Source: Penelope pileata (Eukaryota; Chordata; Aves; Galliformes; Cracidae). From it: a DNA stretch of 64,000 bases. The stretch covers positions 849,187-913,186 of the forward strand of contig WBMW01001654.1 in NCBI GenBank assembly GCA_013396635.1. The letters are read 5' to 3'. The position numbers and the translations under genes are program-made. Under the pieces are notes generated by a model, which made no database searches, had not been told where the DNA came from, and saw only the letters and a program-made list of their open reading frames with translations. The stretch's first letter is position 1. Each line of letters opens with the position of its first letter. Of the stretch, positions 46,918 to 61,002 are shown in pieces.

Positions 46918-49900
46918 TGTATTGTAGCTAAGAGATGAATAGCTTTATTATCTAGTGGAAGTGGCTATTATACCTTTTCCCAGTCTGTAGGCTACAGTGT
47001 AAATAGATTTTACTCTCTAAGAGTTTAAAACTTGTTAATGCCGTTGTTGACGCAATGTTACTCTTATTGGTCAGTTGTATGATAAAAGATGCTTTAAAAT
47101 GTCCTAGTTGCCTCAGAGTTGCTTTTTCTTTAATGAAACAACTCACTAATATCCATCTGTTGAATAGTCCACCCATTTCTTTCACATTTTGCTCTGAATT
47201 CCTCTAGCCGATATGCACTTTTCCCTCCATATCTAACAGAGAATGTCAGCCTATGAAAGCTCAGTTTGAGAGCTTGCTCTCTAGAGTTAACCCTAAACCA
47301 ACTATGCTTTTCATTCTGGATGTCGTATGTTGCTATATATATAAAAAGGACTGTTCCCTGATTTGCAAATGAATTTATATGTGTTTGAAGACTAGAATGC
47401 CAGCTGCATCTTGGAAGTAGAAGAGGAAGAAAAGTAGATTGCAGATCTGCTGCTCAGTTTGAGGAGTTACTCTTGCTCTTACATTTGCTTATGATCCGCG
47501 TCTGTTTTTCTGAAGCTACAGGAACATTTCAGGAGCAATGAGAGCAGCTTCTTGGAGGTTTCATCCATTGTTACTACTAATCCTAAAAGTTTCTTTGTGC
47601 TATTCTTCCGACAACTTGTGTGGATAAAATACTAGAGGATTTATCAAAGCAAGTTAGAATCTCTATATTTGTGCAAGAGCAGTTTCAGTAGGTCAGTTGC
47701 TCCTCCTAAGGTGCTGCTTCTTGGTCTTTCAGGAGAGTTGTCTGTTTCACTTTATACAAAGCTACTTAATGCATTCATTGTGCTCTCCAGTAGCTACCCA
47801 AAAGTAGAGTGTACACTGGGATTTGTGAGACAAATTTTCTGCTCTGCCAGTAAAGTTGTTGTAACGTGAATGAGATCACTAATAAATTTATAGTGTGGAA
47901 GTTTGCTGAAGTTTGAACAGCCGTTGCTTTTAAGTACATAGTGGAGGTGGAAATACAAGACCTAGCAGAACTTAGAACATTCTGCTGACAACCTGAATAA
48001 AAATGCACAAATGTTTTCCTTCAGTTGCTGCTTCCTAGACACTTTATTATGCAGCATACGTAGAGTTGCAGTCTTAATTGCCATAGATCAGAGCCTTTGC
48101 TTGTGCTGCACCCAAAACACTTTGTCACAAGGTCTTAAGGACTGTCACTAAGGTTAAACCCACATGTGCTCAGCTCTTATCCATGCTGGATACACGATTA
48201 GTCACTTTATGGCTGGGATTATTAAGTAGTGCTGAACACCTCAGAGGATCTCAGTGTAAGCCAATGCATCATGTTGTAAGTGAATACTAAAATGAGGCCA
48301 TACACAACTCCAGCAGAAATGACTCTGTCCGTGTTCTGCTGGGACATTAACTTTCTGCATTCCTTTCTGCTAAAGTTGTAGTGTCTCCAAAAGCAATTGC
48401 TACAGAATTCTGAAAACCTGCTGAGTTATATATTTTTGACCTCTCCATATATGTAGATAATCCTATATTCACCAGTGTTCTCTGTCAATCCCTGTGGGAA
48501 AACATGTGAGCACTAGTTGAGTGGTCGTCTGAAGTTTCCTTCAACCCAGCAGTTCATTTGAGACGGATGTCATAACCTGGTCCTCTGATAAATTCTGGTC
48601 CTGAAATCCTCAGCCAGATACTTTTCCTTCATCTGGTGTCATATATTTAGAAACGTAGCAGTTTGATTATGTGTATTCCTTTCGAGATTAAAGTGACTAA
48701 TTTAGCATATGTATTTGAATGTGACTGAAAAAGTCAAGTTCAGAAATTTTATTTATTATCACATGACCAGTTTTGTTAATTGTTTTTGTAGCCATTCAGG
48801 CTGGTTGGCTTTATTTAGATACGCATATCTTGGCAGTTGGCAGAAATGTTCTTCAAGAGTGGCAACCACATTCTTAATGACAGTATCTTCCCATCTGGTA
48901 ATTGATGTTTTTGCACTGATGGATATTTATATTAATAGAGAAAAAAAAAAATCTTAGTTTGTATAGTTTGCAGCAGTATCTGTAAGTTACAATAATTGCT
49001 TAAATATAGTATCAGCTAATAACGCAATGTCTTCCTCTCATGGAAATAAATGATGAGACACTCACCACTCACTGAAAGAGAAGTCATCCTGAATCCCTTT
49101 AGAAACACAAGCATCCAGAGTGATAAATCTGGTTTATATGAAACATTATCTCCCTGGCTTAAATAAAATGATGCATGATAACATCAGTATTTGTATGATT
49201 TTCAGTGAGTGTCTTTAAGTGGCCATCCTTCCTGCAGGGCTGTGGATAGAAGGCAGGTGGTTTATTCTGTTCTTGGTTCACTAAGGCATCACTGTAGGCA
49301 ACAATTTTGAAACCGTTCAAGCCTGGGATTGTTTCCAAACAAAGGAAACAAACAGATGTACCAGAGTTCTTCTCTGCTTCATCAGTTGCACTAGTAGTGC
49401 CACCTCTGTAAGTATGTCCTTTCCCTGGCAGCATTGTCTAGCAAGGCAGCCAGCATGTACGCTGTTCTCTTCACAACAGTTACTAAGGATTTCTTGGACT
49501 CTGTTCAAATGAAAGGAGACTGAGAAGTGGTGTTTCTTACATACTGTGACTTGTTTTAAAGCAAAGTAGTATATAGATTAGAGTGAATGTTTATTGGCAA
49601 AACAATATTTGTCCAGAAAATGATCCTGACGAGTTGCGTCTGCCTAATTTAGTTATGCTTTTCAAAAACATTTGTATATCTGAAGTAATTTTAGAATGCT
49701 TCTTATTGCCTGTAAACAGCAGCACAAGAATAGCACTGAGTGTGTCTTGACAGACTGAACAAATAGCATCTTGGCTAAAAGAGTTTGTTTGCCTCACCTG
49801 ATAAGTTTGTCTTCCTTCTTTCCCGTTAGCAGATGCTGAACATCTCTAACCAAAGCAGTTATGTTTATTGAACTTTGATACAGTTCTAAGCATTAAGGAA

Positions 49901-51299
49901 TTCGTTACTCATTTATACTGTGTTTGGTGTCAGCTTTCATCTGCTCCACTAGAATTCCTTGGAGGTCTGTTGCTTTTTATTTTATGGCCTTGAAATCTGT
50001 CTTAGCATCAGATTACCCTTGACAATCTTAAATATCAACAAACTATACGCTGTAAACGTCCCTTTGTCATTGGGAATGATATGGTCATTCAAACTTTTTG
50101 GCTGAATCCTTTGGTTTTTTGAGTGGTGTGTCCATCTCATAGTTGGAAATAGTCTTCCCACTGGGTTAGTATTACTTTTTTTACTGAATGTAGTGGGTAC
50201 TTAGTATGCAATATTTTGGTTTTAGGTTATTCTAAATCTGGATTATTGTTCTCCCATTTGTCTGGGCTGCTTCCGTGTCCTCACTTTTGGTGTGCAAAAA
50301 ATCACCTCTTTCATGACAGTAGACTTTTGTGACCATCAACTTTCTATTGACAAGGCCCTCATCCCCGTTTTTAATGTAACCGTTCTATATTTATGCACGT
50401 GTGTTTTCAGACACTTTTTATTTCCCTTCCAATAGGGTAGGTTCCATTATTTGTGGTTGATTCTCTTTGTAACTGTATGGTCACCTTCCTGGAAGTTTCT
50501 TGCAGCCGCTTGGTCTTGCAGTACAGTAAAATTCAAAATGCTTTTTTTTTTTTTTTTCAGTCGTAAATCTTCTGCAGTATTTTTAGGTTGTTTTCTAAGC
50601 TGTGACAAAGTACTTCAGAACTCAAGTAGTTTGTGAGTCTGGGACAGATCTCAGATGTATGTTTTTCAGAAATATATATTGTGGATTAAACAGACCTGAA
50701 ATTGTAGAAGGTGGAGCAAACTATGTGAGCATCTTCTAGAAACCTATGTTGCATGCCCTTACACTCCCTATCTTCACAGAGGTGACACTCATGCCTTAAA
50801 CCCATGACAATAAATTGTGTTCTAAACCACAGTGAAATTAATCAGTAAATTAGAATCACAGAATCTGATACATAAGTAAAATGGCTACTGTAGAACCTGC
50901 AATAGTGTTAGAAAAGCTACTCGTATGGAAAGGTGAGGTGTTATAAAAACAGAAATTCTATTAACTCTAATGATAAGCTTCGTTGCCATCAAAGGCATAG
51001 TTATTCACCCAAGTCATGGGTTCATTTTTCTTCCATTCTGCCCAATAATACATCAACAGTAGTACTACTGTGAACCTTTTTAACATCTGAGCTTGTGTCA
51101 TATTGCTGTACTTCAAACAGCTGTTAGAAAAAAATAATAAAATTTCACTTTCCCTCTTGTATGGAGCTTCATTTCAGGATTACACATTAATCGAATTGTA
51201 AAGTAATCATGAAGCCTGAAATGTTGACCTTCTATCAGAAAACTAGACTCCCTCCTTCATTTGCCACTTTGCAATACTATAAAACATATTTCCAAACTT

Positions 51300-51575
51300 G
51301 GAATGGAATAGAGTAGAATAGTTGGAAGGATCCTTCAAATATCATCTGGTTCAAATGCCTGACCACTTCAGGGCTAAGCAAAAGTTAAACAATGTTATTA
51401 AGGGCATTATCCAAACGCCCCTTGAACAGTGCGAGGCCTGGGCCACCAATCACCTCTCTAGGAAGCCTGTTACAGTGTTTGACCACGCTCATGTAAAAAA
51501 AATTTTTCCTGATGTCCGCTCTGAACATCCCCTGGTGCAGCTTTGTGCCATTCCCACACATTCTACTCAATCTCT
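51300..51575 (-). mobile_element. CR1 LINE 3' fragment, antisense to MIPOL1
   Basis: It starts on the + strand with GAATAGAGTAGAATAGTTGG, the complement of a CR1 tail, then GGTTCAAATGCCTGACCACTTCAGG, CACCTCTCTAGGAAGCCTGTTACAGTGTTTGACCACGC, and CTGGTGCAGCTTTGTGCCATTCCCAC. These are complements of the CR1 3' UTR and the ORF2 end. The minus-strand frame 51570-51385 keeps HCNRLPREV, a typical ORF2 C-terminal piece. It belongs to a different subfamily from the copy at 46341, judging by the GAATAGAATAG-type tail. The ends are approximate. Confidence 0.9.
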
Positions 51576-53262
51576 GAATTTAGTTGAGAGATTCTTAATC
51601 TGAAGACATTTCGGACATAAAATAGTAACTGTTCAGTGTTTTAAAGAAGGTCTTAGTATTAGTTTCTGTTAATAGTCTCTAATCTTCAGTGGACTTCGCT
51701 TATGCTTCTGTAAGTAACCACCTGCTGTGGTTTACAGCATGAAAGAATAAAAGAAATGCTCCCAACATCACATCTAAAGACTTACATTGGCATAGTTCTC
51801 AAAGATGTATCAGCATATAGTACTGTAATAAAGCAAAGCAAGTACCAAACATATTTAGCCTAATGTTAATTTTTCTCATTTTCAGAGGGGCTGGGTATTA
51901 AAAGATGCCAGGGACAAGATACCAGGTTTAATAAATGAAGGGGAGGAGTGATATTGTCATGTTTTATCTTTTATTTTGTAAAAATTATTTATACGTATGA
52001 AATTGTATTAATGCATGCAGGAAGTATGATAAATCTTAATTTTCAACCATTTTTTCAGTGTCTTACTGTACACCCTTTTTTTATACGCTGAACAGGAAAA
52101 TGATCCTCTTTTGTTTGAGCAACAACTGTAAACAAAATCATGAGCCTGAGTGCACGATGACATGTTAGTTATTTGTCCTACAATAAAATGTATAAAAGGT
52201 AGTAACCTAAGCTCTTGTGCAAAAGACAAGCTACAGGGTCATTAAAAAGCAAAGGTCTTGCTCTGACCCATCCATGACCCTCTTATCTAAAATGCCTCTC
52301 AGACTTGATAGAATCTACTTTAGATCTTGGGAAGAAGGAACCAGGGATGTGATAAAGGATCAATATAAATATTTCAGAATATTATGTGCTTACTAAAAGG
52401 TGGTCTTTGTGTGCTTAAATTTAAGTTTCTGCTCAGAACGAGAGGGCTAGCAAGTGATCTTCTAAAGTACTGGTCAGAGTAGAAGGGGAGATATATGTTA
52501 AAGACATCGAAATATCAGGTCTTAATTATTTTTAAGACTGTAGGCTAAGCTTGATTCAGAAGCCCCAAGATGCTTTATGTTTCCTTCTCTTTATCTGTCT
52601 TTCTACTATAATCTGAAAACCTTTCCTAGTCTGTTCCCAGGTGGGAAGCTTCTTTAGGTGTTAGAATGAGGTGGAGTCAGAAGAGCTGATGTTCAGAAAT
52701 CGCAGTTTCGTGCATAGCCATCATTTACTTCTAGGACTCAGGACTCAAGTCACCTCTCCTTTTTAATTACCATCTATTTATTTGGTTTGTTGTAGAAGCA
52801 CATTTAGGGATCTTCTGCTTTTCCCCACAAACAGGTACAAAATCCTGTTTTCCCTTCTTAGTGTGAGGCTGTGCAAAGGTGTAAAAGAAAAGTAGACTCA
52901 GGTGTTCACATGTACTGGTTGCAAAAGGGAAGAGATGCTCATGTACAGTAGATGCATATTTCTATCCTGGCAATACAAAAGTACAAGAACAGCTTGAAGA
53001 GCAGGAAGAATAAATGGACTTTGATTTATTTTTATTTTTTTATTCTTCTGTGAAGTAAAATATTCTTCAGCACTTTTCTGGTAGATCTCTGCAACTTTTC
53101 TGATGAGATGTATTGGCAGCTGTGCTTTGGCTTTTCTATAGGAGAAAGCTTTAGTTACAAGTTTTAGTAAGTTATACGCTAGGGGTGAAGTAGCAAATTT
53201 GATATCACTGATCAATAATTCTGAGTTTCCAGACTTTAACCGTAAACAAAAAAAAAAAAAAT

Positions 53263-53285
53263 GGGGGAGGGGGGAGGGGCAGGGG
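53263..53285 (+). repeat. G-quadruplex motif, plus strand
   Basis: Runs of 5, 6, 4 and 4 G with loops of A, A and CA, preceded by A13. It is one of the strongest quadruplex motifs in the window and lies in the MIPOL1 coding strand, so it would also be present in the nascent transcript. Confidence 0.85.
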
Positions 53286-54860
53286 AAGAACCCTGTGCAG
53301 GCACACTGGCACTCCACGTATTCAGAAGGTAATGTTATCTTTACTAATTAATGCAAGCACAGATAGAATTTTGATGTGTGAAGTACTTAACCGCATTTTA
53401 TATCGTTCATAAGATGTCAAAAATATAAAGCAAGGCTCACATCAGCAGAAGTATATCAGTGCATTAAGATTTCAATTCATATTTCACACTGGTCTTCTTA
53501 TTTAGAAACACTGCATGCATAGCTATCTCTGGCATGTAGCTGAATCAAAATTGCTCATTACATTGGAAAAAATGAGTTTTTAACTGGAAAAGTCTGATTT
53601 CTCCTGTAACATATGTTTACAATTAACACTTCAATATCTTATTCCTCCAGAATTCAGTCAACTGTGCTATTTCCAAAATTCAGCTTTCATTAGTGATAAG
53701 GTAAATATATCTTACAAAGTAAAAGCAAAGAAAAGGTGAAATTCGAAGAGAGCTGCCTTAAAACTTTGGCTGAGAAGCTGACGTAACAAGTGTTATTTTG
53801 TAATAGTAAATAAAAGCATATCACATTTCCTAAACATGGTATTAATGTGAACTGGTGATTTTGAGCTGCTAAACAGTCAAATTTGCAACTTAAACTAGGA
53901 GACCCAAGTGTCATTTTGTAGTTCAATTCAATATGTAAAGAAACCTACTGGGACTTTATTTTCGGAACTGTGTTGGTTTATACTGGATTTTCAATCTCCA
54001 AAATTGATTCTCTGCTCAAGAACAGAGCTCATCCCAGGTTTTCTAGTTAGGTTTCAATTCTATTCCGTGTAATATATTTGCCATTTGGATCATAGTCAAG
54101 ATGCTTATTTCAGTGCTTATTTGTATTTGTTTATTAGAGGAATACTTGTGATGCTGGATGGGATATTAAGGTGTTGTGATTTGCACATGGAGTTCTTTCT
54201 GTACATGTACCTTGTCCACACATTCTGAAAAATTGCGAGAACTTTATTTTTAAAATCAATGCAATTAAACTATTATTTGCATTAAAAGAACTATTTGGAC
54301 CAGACTTTGAAACAATAAATCTAATCTTGTGGATTGTCTCGATTCTGCTTATGTAGCTGTGACTGCACTGTCCTCCTGACATAAATAGTTACTATTATAA
54401 GGTCTAAATTTTGAGAAGAAACAAACCCTTTCTGACTTCAGTCTAGAAGCTTTAATTCTAATAGGATTAGGTCCCAAATGTGTGAAGCCTTAAAGGTGGT
54501 GCCACATGTTTATGTTGCTGTAACAATACTCAGAGATTAGTGGAAACCGACAAAATTTGCTTTTGTGAATTAGATATCTTACAAGATACAAGGTGATCTG
54601 GTAAACATATGCTGATGCTTCACTAGTTATTTCAGGATAGCTCTGACCAGAAGGCATTATAATTGGAAAAATATTTGGTGTCCAGGTTAAATGAATCTAT
54701 TATGCTTTCTCAGCGAAAACTATCCTATCTTTTCAAAATCTTTCCATCCAAAATCTCATTAAGAAAACCTCAACTTTAACAGTGCTTCTGAGTTCTCTGG
54801 GGAAAAAAAAAAAAGTAAAAATGAATTAATCTTAAAATACCTCATTGCCCTGGTACTTTA

Positions 54861-54950
54861 ATCATAGAATGATAGGATGGCTTGGGTCGGAAGGGACCTC
54901 AAGGGTCAAGTTCCAACCCCTGTGCCACAGGCAAGGTTGCCAACTGCAAC
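54861..54950 (-). mobile_element. Short CR1 tail fragment, antisense to MIPOL1
   Basis: ATCATAGAATGATAGGATGG, then CTTGGGTCGGAAGGGACCTCAAGGGTCAAGTTCCAACCCC and TGTGCCACAGGCAAGG, is the complement of the last ~90 bp of CR1. The match fades after about 54945. It is a small severely truncated copy. Confidence 0.85.
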
Positions 54951-57071
54951 CTTCACCCCATCTCCTAAAAGGATGTAACTGTTTAATACATAGTTCTAGT
55001 TTAAAAAATGAAACTGAGTTTGCCTCCACTACTCAGCAATGATGTGAGTAGTTTGAATACACTTGGTTTCAAGTAGCTGCAGATTTCAAGCTTTTTCCCT
55101 GGAAAAGGAGCATGTAGGCTACAGGGGAGACAGTATACCAAATACTATTCGTTTTTTCGTAATTAGACTTTTTGTCAGTCTTTTAAGTATTCATTATATG
55201 CTAATATTTAAGAATATCTCATAAAGTAAATTGGTTTAGTTAGTTATCTGTTCCTGTTTCTTAGAGCTGAGCTGTAGATGTTGGAGGAGAGACTGAAAGG
55301 AGAATGACTGAAATCTCGGAAATGCTGCGGATAGCTACTTCTGTTTGAAATTGCAATATAGTAGTAACAAGAAAAACATTCATCTTCCAATCTAGATAAA
55401 ATAAAATGTATTTATCTACCCTATTAAATCTGGCTGCCAACTTTCAAGCAGGTGCAATTTTAAGCTCTATAGATGCTAAATCCTGAAACATTTGGTCTAT
55501 AAACAAAAAGCTGACATCAAATACAGTATAGCTGCTAGACATAGTAATGGTGTATATATGCTACATTCACACAAAACAAGGAGATGATTGCTTTTTTGTA
55601 TGTTGCTTAGGGTTTTTTCTTATGTTAGAGTATTAAAACAGATATTAAATTTTATCATTAATGCAGTGCGTGGTCTCTCTTCAAATCCCCTTAATTACAG
55701 ATTGACTCCAAGGATTACACAGCATGGATTTTAATTTTAACTGAAACAAAAGGAAAAGCTGCTTAAAAATTATTCTTGCTGAGTGACTTGTTGGACCATA
55801 AAACAATTTTTAACATCTTTTGACAAGTGTTGTCAATTTTTTTCAAACAATAGAGCAGAGCTAAGTGCACCTTCAAACTCCAATTATATCATGTCTACTT
55901 CCCAAATAAAATGTTATATTAACTTTGTCCTCACGAAGGAATGTCTGCCTCTCATATTTTTGTTTTTACAGTTATCCTTTAGGAGAAAAAGGCTGTAGTC
56001 TTGCTGAGATGTGTTTGTATTTGAAGAGAATGACATCAGACTTCATATTTCCTTTCTTCAGTAATTTAGAAAAAATTACCAAGCAAAGTTGATGTTGTAG
56101 CTGCAGCAGCTTATTTCACGCCCTTGTGTTGTTCCCATTCTAACCCCTATCTTTAGGGCTTAAGAGCTCCTCTCTGAAAATTTCATTCCAGCCTGAGAGT
56201 TAAAACAGCATGTCTCAGTCCAGAAACAACATTTTCACAAACTGGGGCCTAATCCAGTAAGCCTCACTCAGGAAGCTACTTCTGTGAGTACGTATTATTC
56301 ATAAGAGCAAAACCTGCAGGATCAGGGTCCTGTTTTTTAATCTGGGGAGCTTTTTTCCCCATTTCTCAAAAGATAAAGTCAACTTTTCAATTTTTTTTAT
56401 TTCGTTTTCTAATGCTTATTTTTCACAGTTAAAGCTTACTAGGACATTTTTACAGTTTTACTATATATCTCCTGCCAGTTCTTCAAGATGCGTAGGAAAA
56501 AACAAAGTTGCTCTCCAGAGCTGCATCAAATAATCCCAAAGCTAAGTGCCTTCAATTTCTCTTGCAGTTAGGTGCAGCTGAAAGTGCTTCTTGCCCTCTC
56601 AAAAAGTGTATGCGAGTTTCTCGCTTCAAAAATCAGCCCCTTTTCTGACCGAGTAATAACTTGAGATATTAAAGGCTGGAAAAATGAGAAATTTGGTTTT
56701 GGCCAGAAGCTCACTGTAGTGCCGAGGGATAAATCTATCGTTGCTGTTTAATGGTAGTTACTGGTTTGATAAAGTTCCTCAACTCCAGTTTATTAGCTTA
56801 AAACATACTTCCTGAGGCTTCTGCAGGTAAATAACACCATTATTGCTGTGTCTTTGTATGGGGTGAAATTTTTGCCCTTCAAAGGGTTATTTCAACAAGC
56901 TTTTCATTCTTTTGTTTTCAGCCGTCTCTGAATTGTTGCTATCAGAATGTTTAATGGCTTTCTCAATTAGTGTATTAATGCACTTTTCTTTAATGGATAA
57001 AATTAAACTCTATTGCTTCATATTATAGCCAAGCATAAATCCTTCCTATTTTTAACAGAAAAGTATGTCTC

Positions 57072-57117
57072 ATGCAAACCAATGAACAGGGGTATGTAAT
57101 GCAAACCAATGAACAGG
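57072..57117. repeat. Direct repeat, 19 bp at 27-bp spacing
   Basis: ATGCAAACCAATGAACAGG occurs at 57072-57090 and again, unchanged, at 57099-57117, with 8 bp between. It lies in the middle of a long repeat-poor stretch. ATGCAAA resembles an octamer-type (POU) half motif, so each copy could bind such a factor, but that is inference. Confidence 0.85.
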
Positions 57118-58990
57118 CTAATTTATACACAATGTTCAGTCTAATTTGTCCATTATGTGCAATAGTCTCAATAGTATATGATTTTCAGGTCGTATGTGCT
57201 TAATGCAGAGACCAGAAACAGCAACAAATGAGGCTAAATTGTGAATACATACACTTTTTATGGCTTTTTCTGCAATCTTAGCAGATGTATGTTAAGAAGT
57301 ATACTCACATGAGCAATTTAATTATTTGTTAGATGATACACAGCACTGTGAGTGACACTGGTTGATGACAGAAATGAGATGCTTAAAATTCATTACAGTT
57401 TTGTTCTCTTGACTAGATGCAGTAAATACTTCACATTATTGGTTAAACTTTTAATAAAGTATACAACTAGTGCCTAATTTGAACATAAAATGCCCTAAAG
57501 AGAATAACGACTGATTTTTAATGTAAAATTTAATTTCACAAGTCATCTTTTGAGGCCTATTCTGTGAATGGTTTTGAGTGCACTGGGAAGTTAACAGGGG
57601 ATGAGGAGGCTTGGGGCCATTCAGAGAGACCCTTTCATAAATAATATTGTTTCTTTACCACACTGGACAAAATTTGGAAAAAAGAAAAACCCTGCTTGTG
57701 TCCTAACATAAATAAATGTATGCAAGAGTGCTGCCTATCTTACAAAGTAGTTCATGTTTGTTTAAGTTAGAGCACGGGGCACGCAGACAGTCTGGTGTCT
57801 GGTTTTTGAAACGGGTGTGTAAGCATCTGTGTCAAAAAGAAAGTCATTCAGGAATCTGAAGGCTGAGACTGACAAGAAAAATCATCCTTTGCAATAAGTA
57901 AGACATAATTTTGACATATTGTTGAAAATAGAACATTTGTCTGCAGCACATTCACTGTTGATATAGGTGTGAGTCTTGTGCCTTTTTCCATAGAAACTAT
58001 TAGTATTTTTTGGTGGATTTAGATTTTGATGTTTGGATTATGAACCAGTTCTGCATTTTGAGGCAAGGAGTGATGCTGGGGCTGTAGTTTCAGTCCCAGC
58101 GTCACCATCTTTGGTTAGTGCACCAGCTTTTAAGAATGCCATTGTGGCTGTCAGTAGCTGTTTCTTTTTTGTCACCTGATTAGCATATTTTTTTTCACAT
58201 TGTCTGTGTCAATGAAGACTATAGAATTTCTGGGAATTAGGTCATTTTTTGCTTTCCATAGTTTTTCTCTACTTTAGTCTCTAGTTCAGGGCTGCCGAAC
58301 AGGATGTGTTGTTTCCTGGAAAGTTAATTTAAAAGCGAGTGCTTTTTCAGTTCTGTATGTATGCCTGCATAATAATCAAAAATCAAGGTTCATTCTTTTA
58401 GTTTGGAGGATTTGGGGCTTTTTGTTGTTGTTGTTTATTTATTTATTTTATTTATCCTCTTATCCACTGGATTAAATCTCTTGTTTAGTTATTGTAAAAT
58501 CCCCCAGCTGTCTTTAGTTGAACCTGAATCATGAAAATTAGGAGTCTGAATTACGTTCCAAGGAAGGAAATGTTTGACTTGGAACATGGTGATTGCAGGT
58601 AGATCAGTGGACACTGAAAATGAAATAATTAGGAATAGAATGTCTTCTTTTACGTGACTGATTTGTAGTTGGCTACATCTGAAAAGGAAAAAAAAAAATC
58701 TCTTCACTTGAGACTTCCCAAACAGTGCTATAAGCTCCAAGTTATTTTGAGGTGGTGAAAGGTGAAACATTTGACATGTTCTTTCGGGACAATGCTTTAA
58801 AAAAAGAGAGGGCGGGAAAGAGGCGTTGCCACATCTGAGTTAGGGGTGTTTGTGGTTGTCCCTGACAGCAGCTCCAGTTTTAAAACACCTGTGTTTACTT
58901 TCCAGCTTTTCTCAATCAGCCTGAAGGTGGCCTAAGAATGGCACAGACAGACCTGCAAGTATGGCTGTGGTGCCTTTGCAACACACACAT

Positions 58991-59011
58991 GGGGGGAGGG
59001 GGGGAGCGGGG
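58991..59011 (+). repeat. G-rich run with quadruplex potential
   Basis: Runs of 6, 7, 1 and 4 G with A and C interruptions. Four G3 tracts can be chosen only by splitting the 7-G run, so the motif is weaker than the one at 53263. Confidence 0.65.
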
Positions 59012-60633
59012 AAGGAAAAAGAGATAAATCTCTTGTTATGCAGCTAATCATTAACAGCATTTTTGCCTAGCTGAAAACATATAGAACTTCTTTAAATTTT
59101 CTAGCCTATCAGATTGTGCTTATAATATTCTTTTTCTTATCTATTAAGCTTTTGTTTGTCTTGCTGGTCATTTTTTTTCCTAGCAAAAATAGTTAACTCA
59201 TTGAGGTTTTTTGAATTACTAATATTTTTAGTATTAAAAATAATAACAAAAAGTAGTAATTTTGTTGCAAAGTGATGTCACATTCCTGTATTTGGACATA
59301 TTTTTAACTGATTTATTATCCTTTCTACCTTTCCACTTCAAGTCACATGTATGACATTCCTGTTTGTAGAATTATGTCTGCCTCATAATTACAATGTTAT
59401 GGACTTTTTTGTGGGACACTCAGGAAAGCTCAGGTTTTGTTTTCCTGAAGTAGAAAGAATGAGCAAAAGAAAACAGAGCCCTGATACAGGGGCACAGGTA
59501 ATTCCTCCCTTAGACTGATTCTTTCTTAGAATTCTGAGCTTGATGGACAGCTTCAAGGTCAGCGTGTGAGGGTGAGCAACATGAAACCCTTACCCAAGAC
59601 ACTAAACCTAACCAGAGCACAATTACTTTTATACTGTTGATTTCTAATTCAATAGCTCAACACAGCAAGTGGGAACAAGCTAGCTCTCTCTAGATGGGGT
59701 GCTTCAAATTAACCAAGAAACTGCCCTAGAATGATCTCCTTTGTCCTGCGCAGCAGAACAGCCACCTCTGCTCTCCCAAGCAAAATGAAAAGCAGTGTAC
59801 TCCACTTCAGGAAATGGTACTGGTGCAAGCTGTGATGAGGCAGAGTGCAGAACTGGCTGCAAGGAAGGGGAAAAACAGTGGTTTGTTTTTTGATATCCCC
59901 CTTTTTGAGTGATTCTGGCTGAAAGCTGTTATCTTAGCAGCTTTGAATACACAGAAGAGCTCGTGAATGAGATCGTCATGTAAGTATCTGTGTGGTAGTA
60001 TCATTGAAATCCACATCGCAGCCCTCTTTCCTACCAGTAAAGGAGGGGAGCCAGCCCCTCAAATAAGAACTGGAAGGGACAAGAGATCCAAAGAGTTCAC
60101 ATAACTGATTTCAGGAGGACTTTGAAGAGAGTTAAATGATATGTCTGACAGATGGGGATGTTGCAATGTAGATCTATTTCAAAAACAAGCAGGGTAAGGA
60201 CAATATGTGAAAGAGAAAGAAACAGTTTTGTGAATGTAACTTTTTTTCTGAAGGGAAAACCAAGATCTTGATAAGAGATGGGTAGATAGGGAGCTAAGAA
60301 TCAAAATGTGTTTAAGTGGTTTGGATGCTTCCCTCTCATGAGTTTTAACAGTAGTTAGGTATCTAACTCACATTTTTTGGAATCCCACTTAGTACTTGCC
60401 TGAGCTGCCTCAACACCTCTGAAAATCTGATATTCATTTTTTGACCTCTGTTAAAGTTGCCACCTGCAAAAGCTGATAGTTTAATAAGAGAAAAGTAAAG
60501 GCTGCAGTTTCCTAGCAGTTAAAACTAGTGTGGCCTTAAGAATGGAATTGCCTCTATGGAATATATTTATTCAGTTTGTGCTTTGTCTTGCAATATTGGT
60601 TTGTTCTGTGAAATTGCACTGAGGAGGAAGATT

Positions 60634-60639
<6 letters not shown>

Positions 60640-60664
<25 letters not shown>
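60640..60664. repeat. Poly(A) tract, 25 bp
   Basis: The longest homopolymer in the window. No AATAAA lies just before it, and the upstream 200 bp match nothing I recognise, so a retroposed origin is not shown. Confidence 0.85.
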
Positions 60665-61002
60665 CTGTTGTCTAAACAGGTTAAGCCCTTGGCTTACTAA
60701 TTTTGTCATGTCACAGCCATGTGTGTGCCACTTCATAGAGTCTCAATCTGGTTAAGATCTACATGTGCATTTCTGAATTTTGGTGATAGGAATTTAGGAC
60801 ACAGCTGATGAATGCAGTCTTGAGTGAATTATTCTATTATTCTGCATTTTATTCTTTCTTTTTCCTTCTTTTTCACTAACTTTCCTGTTTGTTCAGTGCA
60901 ATTCCATCTCCTGAGTTGGTAGTGCACTAGGGAGAATTTACTCTCCCCTATCACTTCAGATACTGTTGCAAGATTCTGACACAAGAATTTCTTAACCTTC
61001 TT

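Noticed and set aside
50853..50866. AGAATCACAGAATC, like a CR1 tail complement
   Set aside because: The bases after it do not continue into CR1 sequence. Fourteen bases are too few to call.
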